From Amylostereum areolatum (lineage: Eukaryota > Basidiomycota > Agaricomycetes > Russulales > Stereaceae), in contig SAXG01000083.1 of NCBI GenBank assembly GCA_012932865.1, positions 116,137-180,136 on the forward strand: a DNA stretch of 64,000 nucleotides, written 5' to 3'. The notes under the pieces are model-generated. The model made no database searches. It was given only the letters and a program-made list of their open reading frames with translations, and was not told where the DNA came from. The translations under genes and the position numbers were made by a program. Numbering within the stretch: the stretch's first letter is position 1; every line of letters begins with the position of its first letter. Shown here one piece after another: positions 22,099-35,300 of the stretch.

Positions 22099-25000
22099 AT
22101 GTCTGGACGACCAGGGAAGCCCGATTTGTCTGGATACAGCTGTGTCGGCTTGACCGCTGAGCATTCGGCTTTACCACGACGAGACAAGGAGCCAGATGGC
22201 GCGCCCACCTCCTTGGCCCGCACGTAAAACGGAAGGATCTGGGGAAGAAGAAGAAAAGGGCTGCAAACGGACAGGACCCCACTGAAAAGCAGATTGCGAA
22301 GCAGAGGCAGGAAGCGGCAGGCTTTGGATTTACAGACATTATCGAGGCGACACAAGACGTCAAAGGCCTTACATATCGTCCCCGCACCGCCGAGACCCGC
22401 GAGGTCCACGAACTCATTCTCTCCTCCGTCCACCAAGCCCTTGGATACCAGGCCCAGGAGATCGTGCGTAGCGCCGCCGACGCCGTTCTCGAAACGCTCA
22501 AGAACGAATCGATGAAAGACTTCGACAAAAAGAAGGAGATCGAGGAGGTCCGGGCCCATCTCGAACAAGGTCATTTCCCAGCTTCTCAACCTCTCCAAAA
22601 AAAACCACCGACTACGGCGCCAAGGACGAAGAGATGGCGGACCCGGATTGGGAGAGGAAGGATGCCGAGACCAATGAGGAGATGGGCGTGGCGGTTGTCT
22701 TCGACGAGGAGGGCGAGGGTGGCGGAGACGAGGAGGGCGGCCCTGCTGTGGAAGGAGAGGAGGGTGAAAAACTTGTCATTGGTGGCGGCTCATCATGCGC
22801 GGCGCAGGGCAAGTCCAAGGCGGACAAAGACATGGTTTCTCCCCATTCCATCGACGGCTTTTGGGTCCAACGCCAGGTCTCCGAAGTCTACCCCGACCCC
22901 GTCACGGCCGCGGACAGGGCGTCCGCTGTTCTTTCCATTCTCGGGTCCGAGTCCAGTCTGCGCGACCGCGAGAACCAGCTGATGGAGCTTTTCGAATATC
23001 AAGGCTTCAACGTAATGGTGTACGAAGCTCGCGCGAAGCGATGCGGACGAACGAGTCAACATCGAGGTCGCCATGCGCGAAAAAGGCCCTGGGTGGATCC
23101 TGCGTGAGCTCGCCGGGGACCGGCAGGTGACCACCCGGGCGGACGACGCCATGGACGTGGACGGGCAAGCTCAAGGGGACGTGCCAAAGAAGGCGAATAT
23201 CGCGCCTGCCTCGGTCGTGCAGCCGAAGAAGGTGGTGGACTTGGAGAGCATGGCATTCATCCAGGGCGGCCACCTCATGTCGAACGCGGAAAAGGGCTAC
23301 GAAGAGGTCCACGTCCCAGCGCCGAAGCAAAACTGCGGCTGGCGACTTGGTGCCCATCACGGACCTGCCTGTATTGGCGAGGGATTCCCCGACATCAAGA
23401 CTCTTGACCGTGTCCAGAGCAAACTTTATCCCACGGCGTTTGGTACAGACGAACCGATTCTATTGTGCGCTCCCACTGGTGCCGGAAAGGTGGCTTGTTT
23501 CTTTCTTCTGCACCTCGACCACTTGCTGACGCTGCACGACCAGAAGAACGTTGCTATGCTCACGATCCTGAACGAGATGTCCAAGTACTGCGACGAAGCG
23601 ACAGGTACCTTCGACCTGGACGCATTCAAGGTCGTCTGCGGCGCGCCTATGAAGGTCCTGGTCCAGAAGATGGTTGGAAACTTCAACTCGCGGTTGAACC
23701 CGTTCAGGATCAAGGTTGGAGAGCTCACCCGCGACTCGCAAATGACGAAGCAGCAGATCGCGGAAACTCAAATCATCGTGACGACCCGGGAAAAGTGGGA
23801 CGTCATCACACGCAAGAGCTTGGACACGAGTTACACAAATCTCGTTCGCCTCCTCATCATCGACGAAATCCACCTTCTTCACGACGAGCGCGACCCCGTC
23901 TTGGAGGCAATCTCGTCTCCCGGACCATCCAACGCATGGAGCAAACTTCCGATTACGTGCGCCTGGTAGGACTCTCCGCGACTCTTCCGAACTACAAGGA
24001 CGTCGCTACCTTCCTCCGCGTCCACGAGTCCAAGGGCTCTTCTACTTTGACGCGTCTTATCGTCTCTACGCCCTCCAGCAACAGTTCATCGGCGTCACGG
24101 AGAAGGCGATCAAGCGGTACCAAGTCATGAACGAAGTATGTTATGAGAAGGTCCTCGACCAGGCCGGGAAAAATCAGACCCTCGTGTTTGTCCACCCCCG
24201 CAAGGAGACCGCGAGGACGGCCAAGTTCATCCGCGACATGGCCATCGAGAAGGAGAAGTTCGTCAAGCCCGACTCGGCTGTGCGCGAGATCTTGAACGAG
24301 GAGGCCAGCAACGTCAAGGACCCCAATCTTCGGGACCTCCTTCCATTTGGCCACGGCATCCACCACGCAGGAATGACCCGCGAAGATCGTGGTCTCGTCG
24401 AGGAGCTTTTTGCCGACGGTTCGCTCCAGGTCCTCGTTTGCACGGCCACGCTCGCCTGGGGCGTCAACCTACCCGCGCACACGGTCATCATCAAGGGCAC
24501 GCAAATCTACAACCCCGAGAAGGGCCGCTGGGTGGAACTGTCCTCGCAGGACGTTCTCCAGATGCTCGGTCGTGCTGGTCGTCCCCAGTATGATACGTAC
24601 GGTGAAGGTGTCATCATCACCAACCACTCGGAGCTCCAGTACTACCTCAGTCTGATGAACCAGCAACTGCCCATTGAATACCAGTTTGTCTCAAAACTCG
24701 CCGACAACCTCAACACGGAGACCGTCCTCGGAACCATTCGCAACCGCGACGAGGCCGTGCAATGGCTCGGGTACTCTTACCTGTAAGACCTTCGTTTCTT
24801 TGCTCTATTGGGTGATCGTTGAAGAGCCATTCGATAGGTATGTTCGCATGCTCAGATCTCCGGGCCTGTATAGTGTCGGCGTTGATTACCAAGAGGACGA
24901 CGGCGGGCTGAACCAGAAGCGCGCCGACATCATCCACTCGGCGGCGGCGCTATTGGAGAAATGCCACCTAATCAAGTACGAGCGATCGTCTGGCCGTTTC

Positions 25001-26640
25001 CAAAGCACGGAGCTGGGCCGAATCGCGTCGCACTACTACGTGACGTACAACTCCATGGCCACTTACAACCAGCACCTCCGCCCGACGATGACAGCTCTTG
25101 AACTTTTCCGTGTCTTCGCTCTCTCGAACGAGTTTGCTCTCGTCCCCGTTCGTCAGGATGTAAGTAGTAGTTTCTGTTTCGTTGGTGGATGCATGTGGAT
25201 AACGAGCTGATGATCACCATCTTCAGGAAAAGCTGGAGTTGGGGAAGTTGCTGGAGCGCGTTCCAATCCCGGTGAAGGAAGGCGTAGAGGACAAGACGGC
25301 GAAGATTAACGTTCTCTTGCAGGCGTACATATCCCAGCTGAAGCTAGAAGGTAAGCTTGATATCTTTCCATGTAGAATATGACTTAGCCTCTCGATCAGG
25401 TTTCGCTCTGGTTGCCGACATGGTCTTTGTTCAGCAATCGGCTGGACGGTAATTATCTCTTTCATGTCGCTCTCGTAAAGGTCATATTGATACTCGTGAT
25501 AGAATCCTGCGCGCCGTCTACGAGATTTGCTTGAAGAGGGGTTGGGCCGTCCCCGCCCGGGCAGCACTGGACATGTGTAAGATGGTTGAGAAGCGAATGT
25601 AAGTCTACCGCATCGCGTTCTCGTATTGACGTCTAATGCATCTTGGTAGGCGGGGATCTATGACTCCTCTGCGGCAATTCAAAGGAGTCCCCTCCGAAAT
25701 TGTTCGCAAGGCCGAGGGGAAACAATTTGTATGTAAACAGTCGGTCTTTACCGTGCGTTGCTGATCGTCGTCTTTTATCTTAGCCATGGTACAGATACTT
25801 CAACCTCGTAAGTGACTCTTCTTATCTCTCGGTCAAAATCTTGCTGACACGCAGATGTAGAACCCTCCGGAAATCGGTGAACTTCTCGGAATCTCTAACG
25901 CTGGACGTCTAGTCCACCGACCAGTGCATAATTTCCCCAAGCTCACGTATGTACCCTCGCAATATATACCTTACTCTGAACTAATCTTTTCGACAGGCTG
26001 CAGGCCCAGGTCCAGCCGATCACGCGCTCTCTCCTGCGTATCGACCTCACTATCATGCCGACTTCCGGTGGGACGAGAAGATCCACGGCTTTGCGGAGAC
26101 CTTTTTTGATTCTCGTGGAGGACGTCGATGGCGAGATTATACTTTTTAGCGACTCATTTGTGCTGCGCCAACGCTACGCCGAAGATGAACACAATATCAC
26201 CCTGACTGTTCCCATGTTCGAGCCCGTGCCGCCGAACTATTACATCTCTGTCATCTCCGACTGTTGGCTCCACGTGGAGACCTGCCTCCCGATCTCCTTC
26301 AAGGCTTCAAGCATCTCATCCTTCCCGAGAAGTTCCCTCCGCCCACTCCACTCTTGGACTTGCAGCCTCTCCCTCTCTCGGCGCTCCACAGCAAGGAGTT
26401 CGAGAGCATATATGCCCAGTCTCTCCAGACCTTCAACCATATCCAAACACAAATTTTCCAAGCTCTGTACACGTCCGATGAGAACGTCTTCATTGGCGCA
26501 CCCACCGGAAGCGGGAAAGCCATTTGCACCGAGTTCGCCCTCTTGAGGCTCTGGAGCAAGCGCGAGCAGCCCTGGGCTGTTTGTATCGAGCCTTGGCCGG
26601 AGATGGTGTAGCAACGTGTTGCGCTCCAGTGCGGAAAGGC
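22099..26640 (+). pseudogene. BRR2-like U5 snRNP helicase, disrupted
   Basis: From an ATG reading MSGRPGKPDLSGYS, the sequence follows BRR2, the Ski2-like helicase that unwinds U4/U6 in the spliceosome. It covers the N-terminal region, the first helicase cassette with [29 protein letters not shown] and [17 protein letters not shown], the following Sec63 region, and the start of the second cassette (APTGSGKAICTEFA). It breaks off near 26620. Frameshifts occur near 22220, 22605, 23030 (with loss of coding sequence), 23910, 24040 and 26060-26100. At 23482-23540 an intron separates GAGK from the next codon, which is Lys instead of the Thr expected after Walker A GxGK. Splice sites survive at about 25160-25870. 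The second cassette also has Ala where Thr is expected (SGKA). It cannot encode a working helicase. Confidence 0.88.
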
Positions 26641-26885
26641 AACTGTGGGTCTTACAGGCGAGACGAGCGCAGACCTCCCATCAGGCCAACTTTTCCTCCG
26701 TAAAAAACCAGAAGACCCCAGTATCCTAATTCACCACAATGGACATACGCGTGCGACATATACATTCAACTGTCAGCACAACCTCAAGCGGCACCGGGAG
26801 ACGCATTCGGGAGAGAAATTCTTCCTGTGCAACGGAGGGTGCGGAAAGGCATTCACAAGGACCCACTGAAGAGGCACCAGGTTTG
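26641..26885 (+). pseudogene. C2H2 zinc-finger fragment fused to the BRR2 remnant
   Basis: After the last BRR2-like words (TGETSADL, about 26655-26680) the frame runs on into CQHNLKRHRETHSGEK and CGKAFTRTH, then a stop. These are parts of two adjacent C2H2 fingers with the standard linker. The second finger lacks its last His pair because of the stop; the following bases still read KRHQ-like in frame. Two unrelated gene fragments are therefore joined without a gap. Confidence 0.7.
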
Positions 26886-27189
26886 TCCCTTGCTACCTCC
26901 AGTTCCAAAGCAATGATGAAAGATGGAAAATGGTCTAGTTTGTCAAGCGCTGTGGGTCCGAGGAGGCCTAATCAATTCGCAATCATCTCTGTTTATCGCT
27001 ATAAGTGTCGACCATCTCATTTCAGCAGGAGGAAAGCTCACCGCTGTATAGCTCGTCTGTTGTATAGTATTCTACATTATCATACGCTTTCATCTGTTGT
27101 TTGTGTTTTTATCAGCGTGTATTATTCGAGTTTAGTCAGGGAAGGAGCCCCACACTGTGCACATTCCAGTAGCTACTGACAAACATTTT
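26886..27189. other. No supported gene
   Basis: AT-richer spacer between two BRR2 remnants, with no domain in any frame. Confidence 0.5.
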
Positions 27190-27800
27190 TGGTACAGGAA
27201 CAAGCTGAAAACACGTACCGATCCGGGACAAGGAGAGCGTTGAGGACAAGGCAGCCAAGATCAATCTGCTCCTGCAAGCGTTAAAGCTAGAAGGTACGCT
27301 GCGTGACTTTAGTTCGAAATTGGAGGCTTAACCTTGCGGGCAGGCTTCGCCCTTGGTTGCCGATATGGTCTTCGCTCAACCACTAGCTGGACGGCGAGTT
27401 CTTCTGCTTTCTCGAGGACATCATACTGATGCTCGTGAAAGAATCCTGCGAGCCGTTTACGATGTCTCAAGAAAGGCTTGGGGGGTTCCCACCCGCGCGA
27501 CCCTCAAGATATACGAATTGGTTGAAAGCCAAATGCAGAGTTTTTTTTGATCGTTCGTCCCATACAGTGCAACCGCAACCGCGACAATGCCGTCCAGTGG
27601 CTCGGGCACCGTTACCGGTAATTTCTTCGCTGCTTCTCCGTTTAATGATCATTGACGAAGCATTGATAGGAACGCTTACATGAAGGAAGTCCCCAAGCCT
27701 GTACAACGTCGGGGTTCATCATTAAATTGAGCTAAACCCGGAGAAAGTAGAGCTGCGGAGCGCGGAGCGGTAGAAGAAATGAAATTGACCTACTCATCGC
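27190..27800 (+). pseudogene. Second BRR2-like remnant, scrambled
   Basis: Short matches to parts of the main copy appear in altered order: VEDKAAKIN (27238), then VADMVFAQ, then ILRAVYDVSRKAWGVP (27440-27500), then an NRDNAVQWLG block at 27575-27605 that lies upstream of these in the true gene. Stops separate them. This shows rearrangement, not simple tandem duplication. Confidence 0.65.
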
Positions 27801-28728
27801 GGACGAGGTGTAGCTGGTCCGCGGAAAGGTTGGTCCGACGCACAAATCATCGTCTTGCGGACTCGCTACGTATGGGCCCAGACCATGAGCAAAGCTCGCA
27901 TCGTTGCTTGTGGCGTTTCGTCGGCCAATGCTTGAGGCCTCTGAGAGGGTTGGACGCTCTGTCCCATGCTGCTTTGAACTGCCCACCAACGTGCGTTCTG
28001 TGTCGATTTGTGCAAGCGAAATCTACTTACTTATGTTTCTAGCACTCGGCTTTATAAACCGGTGAATATGTCTCATATCTCAGCGACATTGAGCACCAGG
28101 TCTTCCGCGTGTCAAGCCTGTCATACGCGACCGTCAATGTCCGCTCGTGCGTCGCACGCGGCGACACATTCGGCCGTGTTCCTGTAATCGACGAACACGC
28201 CACGAAACATCTTAGTGTGAAGAATTATGGGTAAGCTTCCTGCTCCGCCCTGTATCGAAACGAAAAGAAAAACTTACTCGGCCATCTACAGACGTATGCG
28301 GCTGCGTTGCACTGCTATACCATCCCGTCGATGCTATGGTGGCCTCGAGGGCCACAGTTGGTGCGGACGCAGCATTTGTTTTGCGTGCCCCAAGTCAAGA
28401 TTGCGAAGGAAGGAACCACATGCGGGGGCTGCGTAAGATGGCGGCGGGTGTGCGTGCCCTTTACAGCCCCAGTGGATAACCGAGAAGAGCTCATGGAGGC
28501 ACGACCCTTCCCTCCCCTTCGCGTTGGGCGCACAGACTCACCATCAACCACAGCACGGACGTCCACGCGGCTTTGCCATGCTGCTTAGAGGCGGATGATC
28601 AGACGACGCGCTCGTCGAACTTGTCGTCAATTGGTAAAAGCCGAAACTACACCAGTACACGATGATCCAGTTCACGCACAAGATACTCTCTCCACGCATG
28701 CACAGACATATACTCCCACCCACCCTCC
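27801..28728. other. No supported gene
   Basis: Short frames on both strands, none with a domain. The part downstream of 28500 is the 3' flank of the minus-strand gene that follows. Confidence 0.4.
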
Positions 28729-29150
28729 TCACGCGCGGGCTCGGGCCTGTCGGCGCTCTTCGAAGTCCTTGACGAATTGGTTCCACGCAGCTTGCCTGTC
28801 TTCGGCGGTGAAGCTAGCTTTGATGGGGACGTGCACGATATCCAACTTGGTGCGGGAATCGATGTGGCGGAGCGCGGGGCATTTTGCGCTGTTGTTGGGC
28901 TGCAGAATGAGCCCGCGGGAGGTCGCACCTTTGCCCATATCGGCCCAGTCGAGACGCAGCCCCATCTCGGCCTGAAGTTTGGTGCCCACCGGCCACGCCG
29001 TCGTTCCCATATTCGGGCGCCCCGCATTTCTGAGGATGCTATCAAAATCCTACTCGTGTGTGTTTGTAACGCCTTCAATCGCGAGGGGGACGTACGCACC
29101 TTCTCGAGTCGCTCGAAGAATCTGACCTTCTTGAAGTGTCTGTTCGACAT
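28729..29150 (-). CDS. Small conserved-looking hypothetical protein
   Basis: Two exons (29100-29150 and 28729-29049) join at phase 0 over a 50-nt intron and give 123 aa. The first encodes a basic start (MSNRHFKKVRFFERLEK). The second reads smoothly through motifs such as WPVGTKLQAEMGLRLDW, KCPALRHIDSRTKLDIV and AAWNQFVKDFEER, ending in an Arg/Ala tail. No domain is recognised; the basic ends would suit an RNA-binding or ribosome-associated protein, but that is only a guess. An in-frame stop upstream of the ATG supports the start unless a further exon exists. Confidence 0.6.
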
Positions 29151-32100
29151 TTCGGGACGTCACGGCCTGTACAGAAGTTATGGGGAAGCCCAGGATTGAA
29201 CTACGACCACTCACGTTTGCTGTGGTGGGGATGGTTTGAGGAGACGCCAGTCTGAAGAGAGCGAGGTTGGGATGTGGAAGGAGCGAGCGGTTGGGCTCGA
29301 TTCGAAAACGGTAATGTGCGTCTTTCATATCTTCGGCCGTCTATTCACGCGACTCGAGGCCACGGATTCATTCTCAAACTCGTCTGCGCTTGTCGTACTT
29401 ATTTGCGTAGGATCTTCGACAGTAGTAATTGTAGACTAAGTAGTAACATTATAAACTCGAGCGGTCCCCCGGCGTTTCTCTTGGACAATATGAGTATCTC
29501 CCGCAGACCACTCAGGTTCTCGAAAGACCAGAGACACGTCTCGTCTTAAAACTTTGAAGCTTGAAGCTGTGTTATCTGTGAGTTAGGTAGCAGTTGAGGA
29601 TTGAGTATGTATCGACGCGCTCGTCACGTGATGACAGAAGCGCCAGAGTCAACAGTCAACATGAGATCAACAACCAACCGCATGTACATAACTCTCTCCC
29701 GACTCTCCGAGACCCCCTCGACTGTCCTCCGACTTCGAAGAAATGACTACGACCACAGCCCAGCAGAATCAGGCACATGATGTGTTTTGAATCGCTTCGC
29801 CGACCGTGGCCACGTCTAGGCAACACTTCCTGAGCATGCGTGTGCGTTTTGCTGACGATTGCAGTAGATCTCGTCACCCTTCCCGCGCGCCAGTCGCGCC
29901 TGCTACTTTACCCCCTCTCGGACGACGTTTGGGAAGGAGGGGATTCGGAATGACCAACGATAATTATGGTGCGTCGTTTTTTATGAATCAACCTCCCTCA
30001 CGTTGGCTTACCGTTTCTTTTCCAGGACGTCTTCTTCGCAATGGCAAACTCGTGCTACCCCCTGGGACTCATCCAGCGCAGCCAAATCCAGTCCACGATC
30101 ATCACGGCCGAGTATGTTCACCTCAGCGTCTCATGAAATGCCTGTTGACCCTACCTTGTAGGACCGAGCACCCGAAATCAAGGACGAATGTAGCGGCCGC
30201 TCTGAGCTTACCACTACGAGGCTCCATGATTTTGGTCATAGTGCGTGTTTCCTTGACCTTTTCCAGGTGTCCTTCTCACAAGGATGAGTAGGACTCGTCC
30301 CGTCCTCCTCCTCGTCATCCACCGCCCCACTTCCTGTCAGTTTCAGCCTCCTCTAACAGACGGCTGACGGAGACGTTTACCCAAGTCTGTGACAAGGTCG
30401 ATAGTCGTCCCGCCGCCCCAGCCAACGCGACGGGCACCGTTGCAACGTGCGGCGCACGAGCGGACGTTGTTCGTCGCGTACACGGGGGGCGGGGCGACCT
30501 GAATTGGAGAAAGCTGCAATGGGAAAAGGTAAGGTTCTCTTCTGCTCTTCGAATACGCGGAGAAGACGGGCTTACCTTTCACGTATAGACTCCCCCATTC
30601 TCTGCGCTACCGCGTCGACTAGATCGCGGCGGAGGCGACGGTACTGCAAGACCCCGACCTCCTCGTATGACTGTAAGCCCGCGGTCAATTCGTATATCTT
30701 CCTACTACTCTAACTTTGATCTTCAGAGTCTCTCGTCGATACTGCTGCTGGTGCTCGCCTGCGCTGCCGCTGCCGCTGCCGCCGCCACCGACGCTGCTGC
30801 TGCCGCCGCCGCCGCTGTCTCTGCCGCCGATGCCGACGCTGCCGCGACGCCGCCGCTGTCTCTGCCGCCGCTGCCACCGCCGCCGATACGCTGACGCTGG
30901 GGTGCTGACGCTGGTGCTGGGGCGCTGACGCTGGGGCGCTTACGCTGGTGCTGGTGCTGGTGCTGGGAGCTTGTCCAGGAAATAATATGTTTTAGAGTCA
31001 TGGGCGGGGGAGGGGTGATCTCCTTCAAATAAATTATTTCCGGGCTATGGCCAGGGGTCGGATTATGTCAGGGAAATTAATCATCTGCGTGACATCATCG
31101 GCTGCCCGGGTATGAATCTAGAATAAGATCTATCCGGAGGCTTGTCGGTGCCTGCCAAATGAATCTGAAAGATTTTGATTCCGGCATCTACACGTGGCGG
31201 TGGGCATGAGCTGCAAAGAACATATTTGCGAGACCTCCTCCGAACCCTGACCACGCCACTCGAAGAGTTCTTTTGTGCCACCCCCTCGACGGCGCTGGCA
31301 TACGTCTCAAAGGACTTATTTGCGATCGATCCACGCGCCGATGAAGCTCGATCTCATTGTAATTAAGGTAGGCAACACGAGGAACCAGCACCCCTTATGT
31401 AATCAGGCACAGGTCACGTGGGCGGCAAATCTGGGAGGTATAGGTCCGACCCGGTTTTTTTTTTGATGAATAAACTTGGGCCACAGTTCGGAATCCTCAA
31501 ATGGCTTTACCCTGCGTTTCTTGATGCACCATTTAGCACGTATAATGCCGTTTTGAGCCTGGTTTCGTACCTACCTAGTACCTACGGCCAAATAAGGCAG
31601 GCAGTAGGCACGTGATGTGTTTAGTAAGCGGCAAAATCTGCGAGGTCGTCGTATACGAAATTTTTTAAATCAGGTTGGCTGAGCTGCTAAGTGCATTTTG
31701 AGGTGTTTTCCGACTTTTACTTAAAGATTGTAATAACTCTCCCGGAATTTATTTTTTCAAAAAAGTAGCTGCAGAGACAATATCATACACCCCTCCTCTA
31801 TGCATCTCCGGAGTCAGAATGAGCAAAGGATGGATGTTGTGGAACTTATTGAGGCAGCGAGACGGGGTCGGGGATGCTTATATAAGGGGGTGCTGGTTCC
31901 TGGTGTCGCCTACCTTATTTCATCCACATTTTAGCACCTGTCCCTACCGCGTGGAAATGGGTTGTTTGTGATCCATCTTCGTGGCCCGGCCCGTTCCGTG
32001 TAAATGATTTATTTTCCGTGTATAACGGTGCTACCCAGGATAGATTGGATATGTCTTATTTCCAAGACATAAAGGTTCAGCCCGGTATCCGTATCTAAGC

Positions 32101-32344
32101 ACTTATTTCACACCTATCCGCACGTTATCGTCCGTTGCGGAATACCCGTCAATGCCAGTGGTGCGCGTGCTAATGGGATCTGGACTTGTGCAATTTCGAT
32201 GTGTTCCACATCCCACGGGCCGTCCGCGGCCCCGGCAGTTGCCGCACCTCATAATTCCAGGACGTGTCCGATGCGCCCTTGCCCTTCCACCTCTCCACTT
32301 CATCCACTTCCACCCACGACCAACCTCACTGCATCTTCCTCGCC
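29151..32344. other. Long stretch without a supported gene
   Basis: Frames near 29806-30290 and 30447-30700 have splice-like borders but no domain or coherent chain. A GC-rich trinucleotide-like tract lies at 30737-30970. From about 31400 to 31800 the DNA is AT rich with many stops. TATATAAG at about 31879 may be a core promoter for the gene starting at 32345, though it is 460 bp away. Confidence 0.45.
30737..30975. repeat. GCC/GCT trinucleotide and GCTGACGCTGG repeats
   Basis: A tract of ctg/gcc/gct triplets (30740-30890) passes into tandem copies of gctgacgctggggt and gctggtgctgg (30890-30970). Long alanine, proline or leucine frames here are artefacts of the repeat. Confidence 0.85.
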
Positions 32345-35300
32345 ATGTTCTCCGCCCTCGACGAATTTCTTGCCTCCCACCCTCATTCCGCCGTCATTTG
32401 CAGCACCCGCCTTCAGCTGGCTCTCCATGCCCTTCAAGCCTCACCGACGGATCCGGGGGTGCCACTCGCCACTCAATTCCAACGCGAGATCGTACGTTCT
32501 CCCTCCGTAATGTTCAGTAAACATACCTGACAATGTTCATCGCACAGTCCATGGTCATATGCCGGCGCCTGATCGGGGCACCCGGTGCCCCAGCCTTCCT
32601 CAAGTGGCTCTTTGTGAACATCGTACAGCCGGCGACATCACGCAAGTCCGACGGCAAGGCATCAATGGATCCGATCACCCTGCAAGACCGCATCCGCACT
32701 CAAGTTTCGACAGCGGACGCCCCGTCACTGCACGGAGATGAGTTGGGCCCGAACTGGTGGTGGGAGACCCAAGGTGCACCCCCCGCATCTTCATACATCT
32801 ATCTCCATGTAACTAACATAGGAATGTTAGCTCAGAAACCGCGGGCGCCGTCCCATCCTCCAGTGGCCACCATACTCTCCGCCCCAATGCACCCATCGCC
32901 CAGCCCCTCACCCGCCCCCCCTACCCCTGGACCCACCGATCCACCGCCCACCTGCCCCCCTCCTCGTCCCCAGCCCGTCAAGTTGACCACGGCCGTCATT
33001 TCCTCTCCCCCTCCCCCCGGCCCAAGTAGCTCCAATGTTGCCAAGCCCGCCCCGAAATTTTGGCATTTGAAGATCAGGGCTCCGCGCCCTTCCAATGAGG
33101 AGGACGATGAGCTCCTCCTGAGCCCACCATCGAAGCCCGCCGACAAGGGGAAGAGCAAGGCCAACCTGAAACCGGCCCCACCACCAGACAACGATGACCT
33201 TCTGCCCACGCCCCCTTGCAAGACGACCACCAAGCGGTCGTGCCTGTTCTACGAAGACTCTGACGACAACGACCTGCCTCAGATCCCCGCCCGCATGCCT
33301 CTCCGGACATGTACCGTCATCACCCCCGGCACGATCAGCTGGTGACTAGAGAGCTTGTCGAAAGGCGACCGGCAACGCACCAAGACCCCCCCCGTCAAGG
33401 CCCCCACCTTCAAGGTTGGCTCCCCCAAACCCGCCAAATGCCCCTGGACATCCAAGTCCCAGCCCCGCGCAAGTACCTCCGCCCGCCCTCTCGCCCCCCT
33501 GATCCAATGCACGGCCGCCAACAAGCTCATCGGCCCTGGCAATATGCTCCGCCCTGGCTCAAATTTCAGCGTCAAGAAGGTGGAGGGCAAGGTCCGCCTC
33601 GAGGGGCAGAAGAAGGGCAATGGCGAGTTCATCCCCGTGGTGAACGGCTTCACCAGCAAGACCGTCAACCTCAAGCACAAGCAGGCGGTTTACTTAGCCC
33701 CTGGAACCGCTGGCCTCTAGTCCAACCACCCAACGACTCCATATGTGTGTTTTTCCTTTACTCATTCGATGTTTGCTTATGGTGTTCTCCACAGCAAACT
33801 TGTGTCGCCTGCTTTCGATGCGGGGTGCCGTGCTGGTGGGGCAAGAACAAATCTTGCTTCACCTGCTTCAAGCTCCACAAGCCCTGCCAGATTGCACCCT
33901 TCCCTCCTCTCCCTTGCCGATTCTACCCGGATGACCACATTCGGTATCGAATGTGGGTTGCGAACAGCAAGAAGACAATCCTGAAGGCCATGTCGGCCAA
34001 CTGCAAGGATCCCATAGGTATGTGCCTCATATTTTCCAGCTCTGACAAACTCATCTCTTATGTCGCCAACAGATCTTAAAAAGCTCCCCCTCGATGCTGA
34101 ACTCTCCCCCCTAACCCCCACTCGAAATCGTACTTCGAGAAGAAGTTGGGCATCACGTTGCCCCCCGTCAGGAAAGGTGACGCCAGCCCTCCACTCCCCC
34201 GGGGATTGGCAAAGGCGGCGAAGGGCAAGGTCGTCGCGAAGGGCACGGAGAAGGCGAGGCAGGGCAAGGGCAAGACGGTCGACAAGGGCAAGGGCAAGGC
34301 GGATCGCAAAGGCAAGGGCAAGGCAGTTGAAGAGACCGAGGACGAGGACAAGGAGGACAAGGTCCACGACGACGATGATGACGACGACCCCATTCAAGCC
34401 ACCTGGCCCTCGGAAATCCCATTGGCCAACCTTGCCGACCATGCCGTCCCTTCCACCTCCTCCCTCGCGAATGCCTCCGCCAAGTCGCTCGTCATCAAAA
34501 TTCCCCCGCTCAAGTCCACTCATCTGTCGGTAGCAAGCACCTCCCAGGCTGAAAACAATGAGCCCATGGACACCGAGCCTGTTGCTCATCCCAAGCGTGT
34601 TCGCTCGCATGTCGAACCCACTCGTCTGGGGGAGTTCTCCCCTCTGCAAGCCCACACACGTGCATCGCCTCCTTTTCTCACACAACCCTTTCACTGACCT
34701 TCAGTATAGCTCACCTTGTCGAGGACCCACCAATGGAAGATGTCCATATGACGGACGATCACCTCGCCTCCCCTCCACCTGTCCCTTCCCCTCGCGCTCC
34801 AACCCCTCGTCCCGTCCGCTCTCCCTCCCCATCGACAAATGTTGGCTTCCCCCCAGCACTCATTGAAGAGCTCAAGGCGGCGACCTCCGCGGTCAGGGAC
34901 CTAGAGCCCCGCCTCGGCGACGTAGAGCATCTCATGCTGTCGGTTGATGACCTCGCAGCCCGCGTCCTCGCCATCGTGAAGAGCAACACTGTGGAGCTCG
35001 GCCTCCCACCCACCGTTGACATCGATGACATCGTCGCACGCATACAAGCACGCCTCCCATCTGTCCCTCAAGCCCACCCACGACAGATGGAAGACCGTGG
35101 AGTACAGGCCCCGGAGGCCTCTCCCACCATCACTGCGGTGCTGCAAGACCATGCGGTGCAGGTTCCAGAAGACGCACCACAAGATGTCGCCGTGGAGGGT
35201 GCAGGACGTGTTGCAAAGGGCGACATCGACGCCATGGACGTCGATTCGACGGCGGAGACCGGGATGGAAGGAGGAGGGCCCGGGGAACACGAGGAGCGGA

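Noticed and set aside
30667..31028. Alanine- and proline-rich frames
   Set aside because: Products of a trinucleotide-like repeat; open in several frames on both strands.
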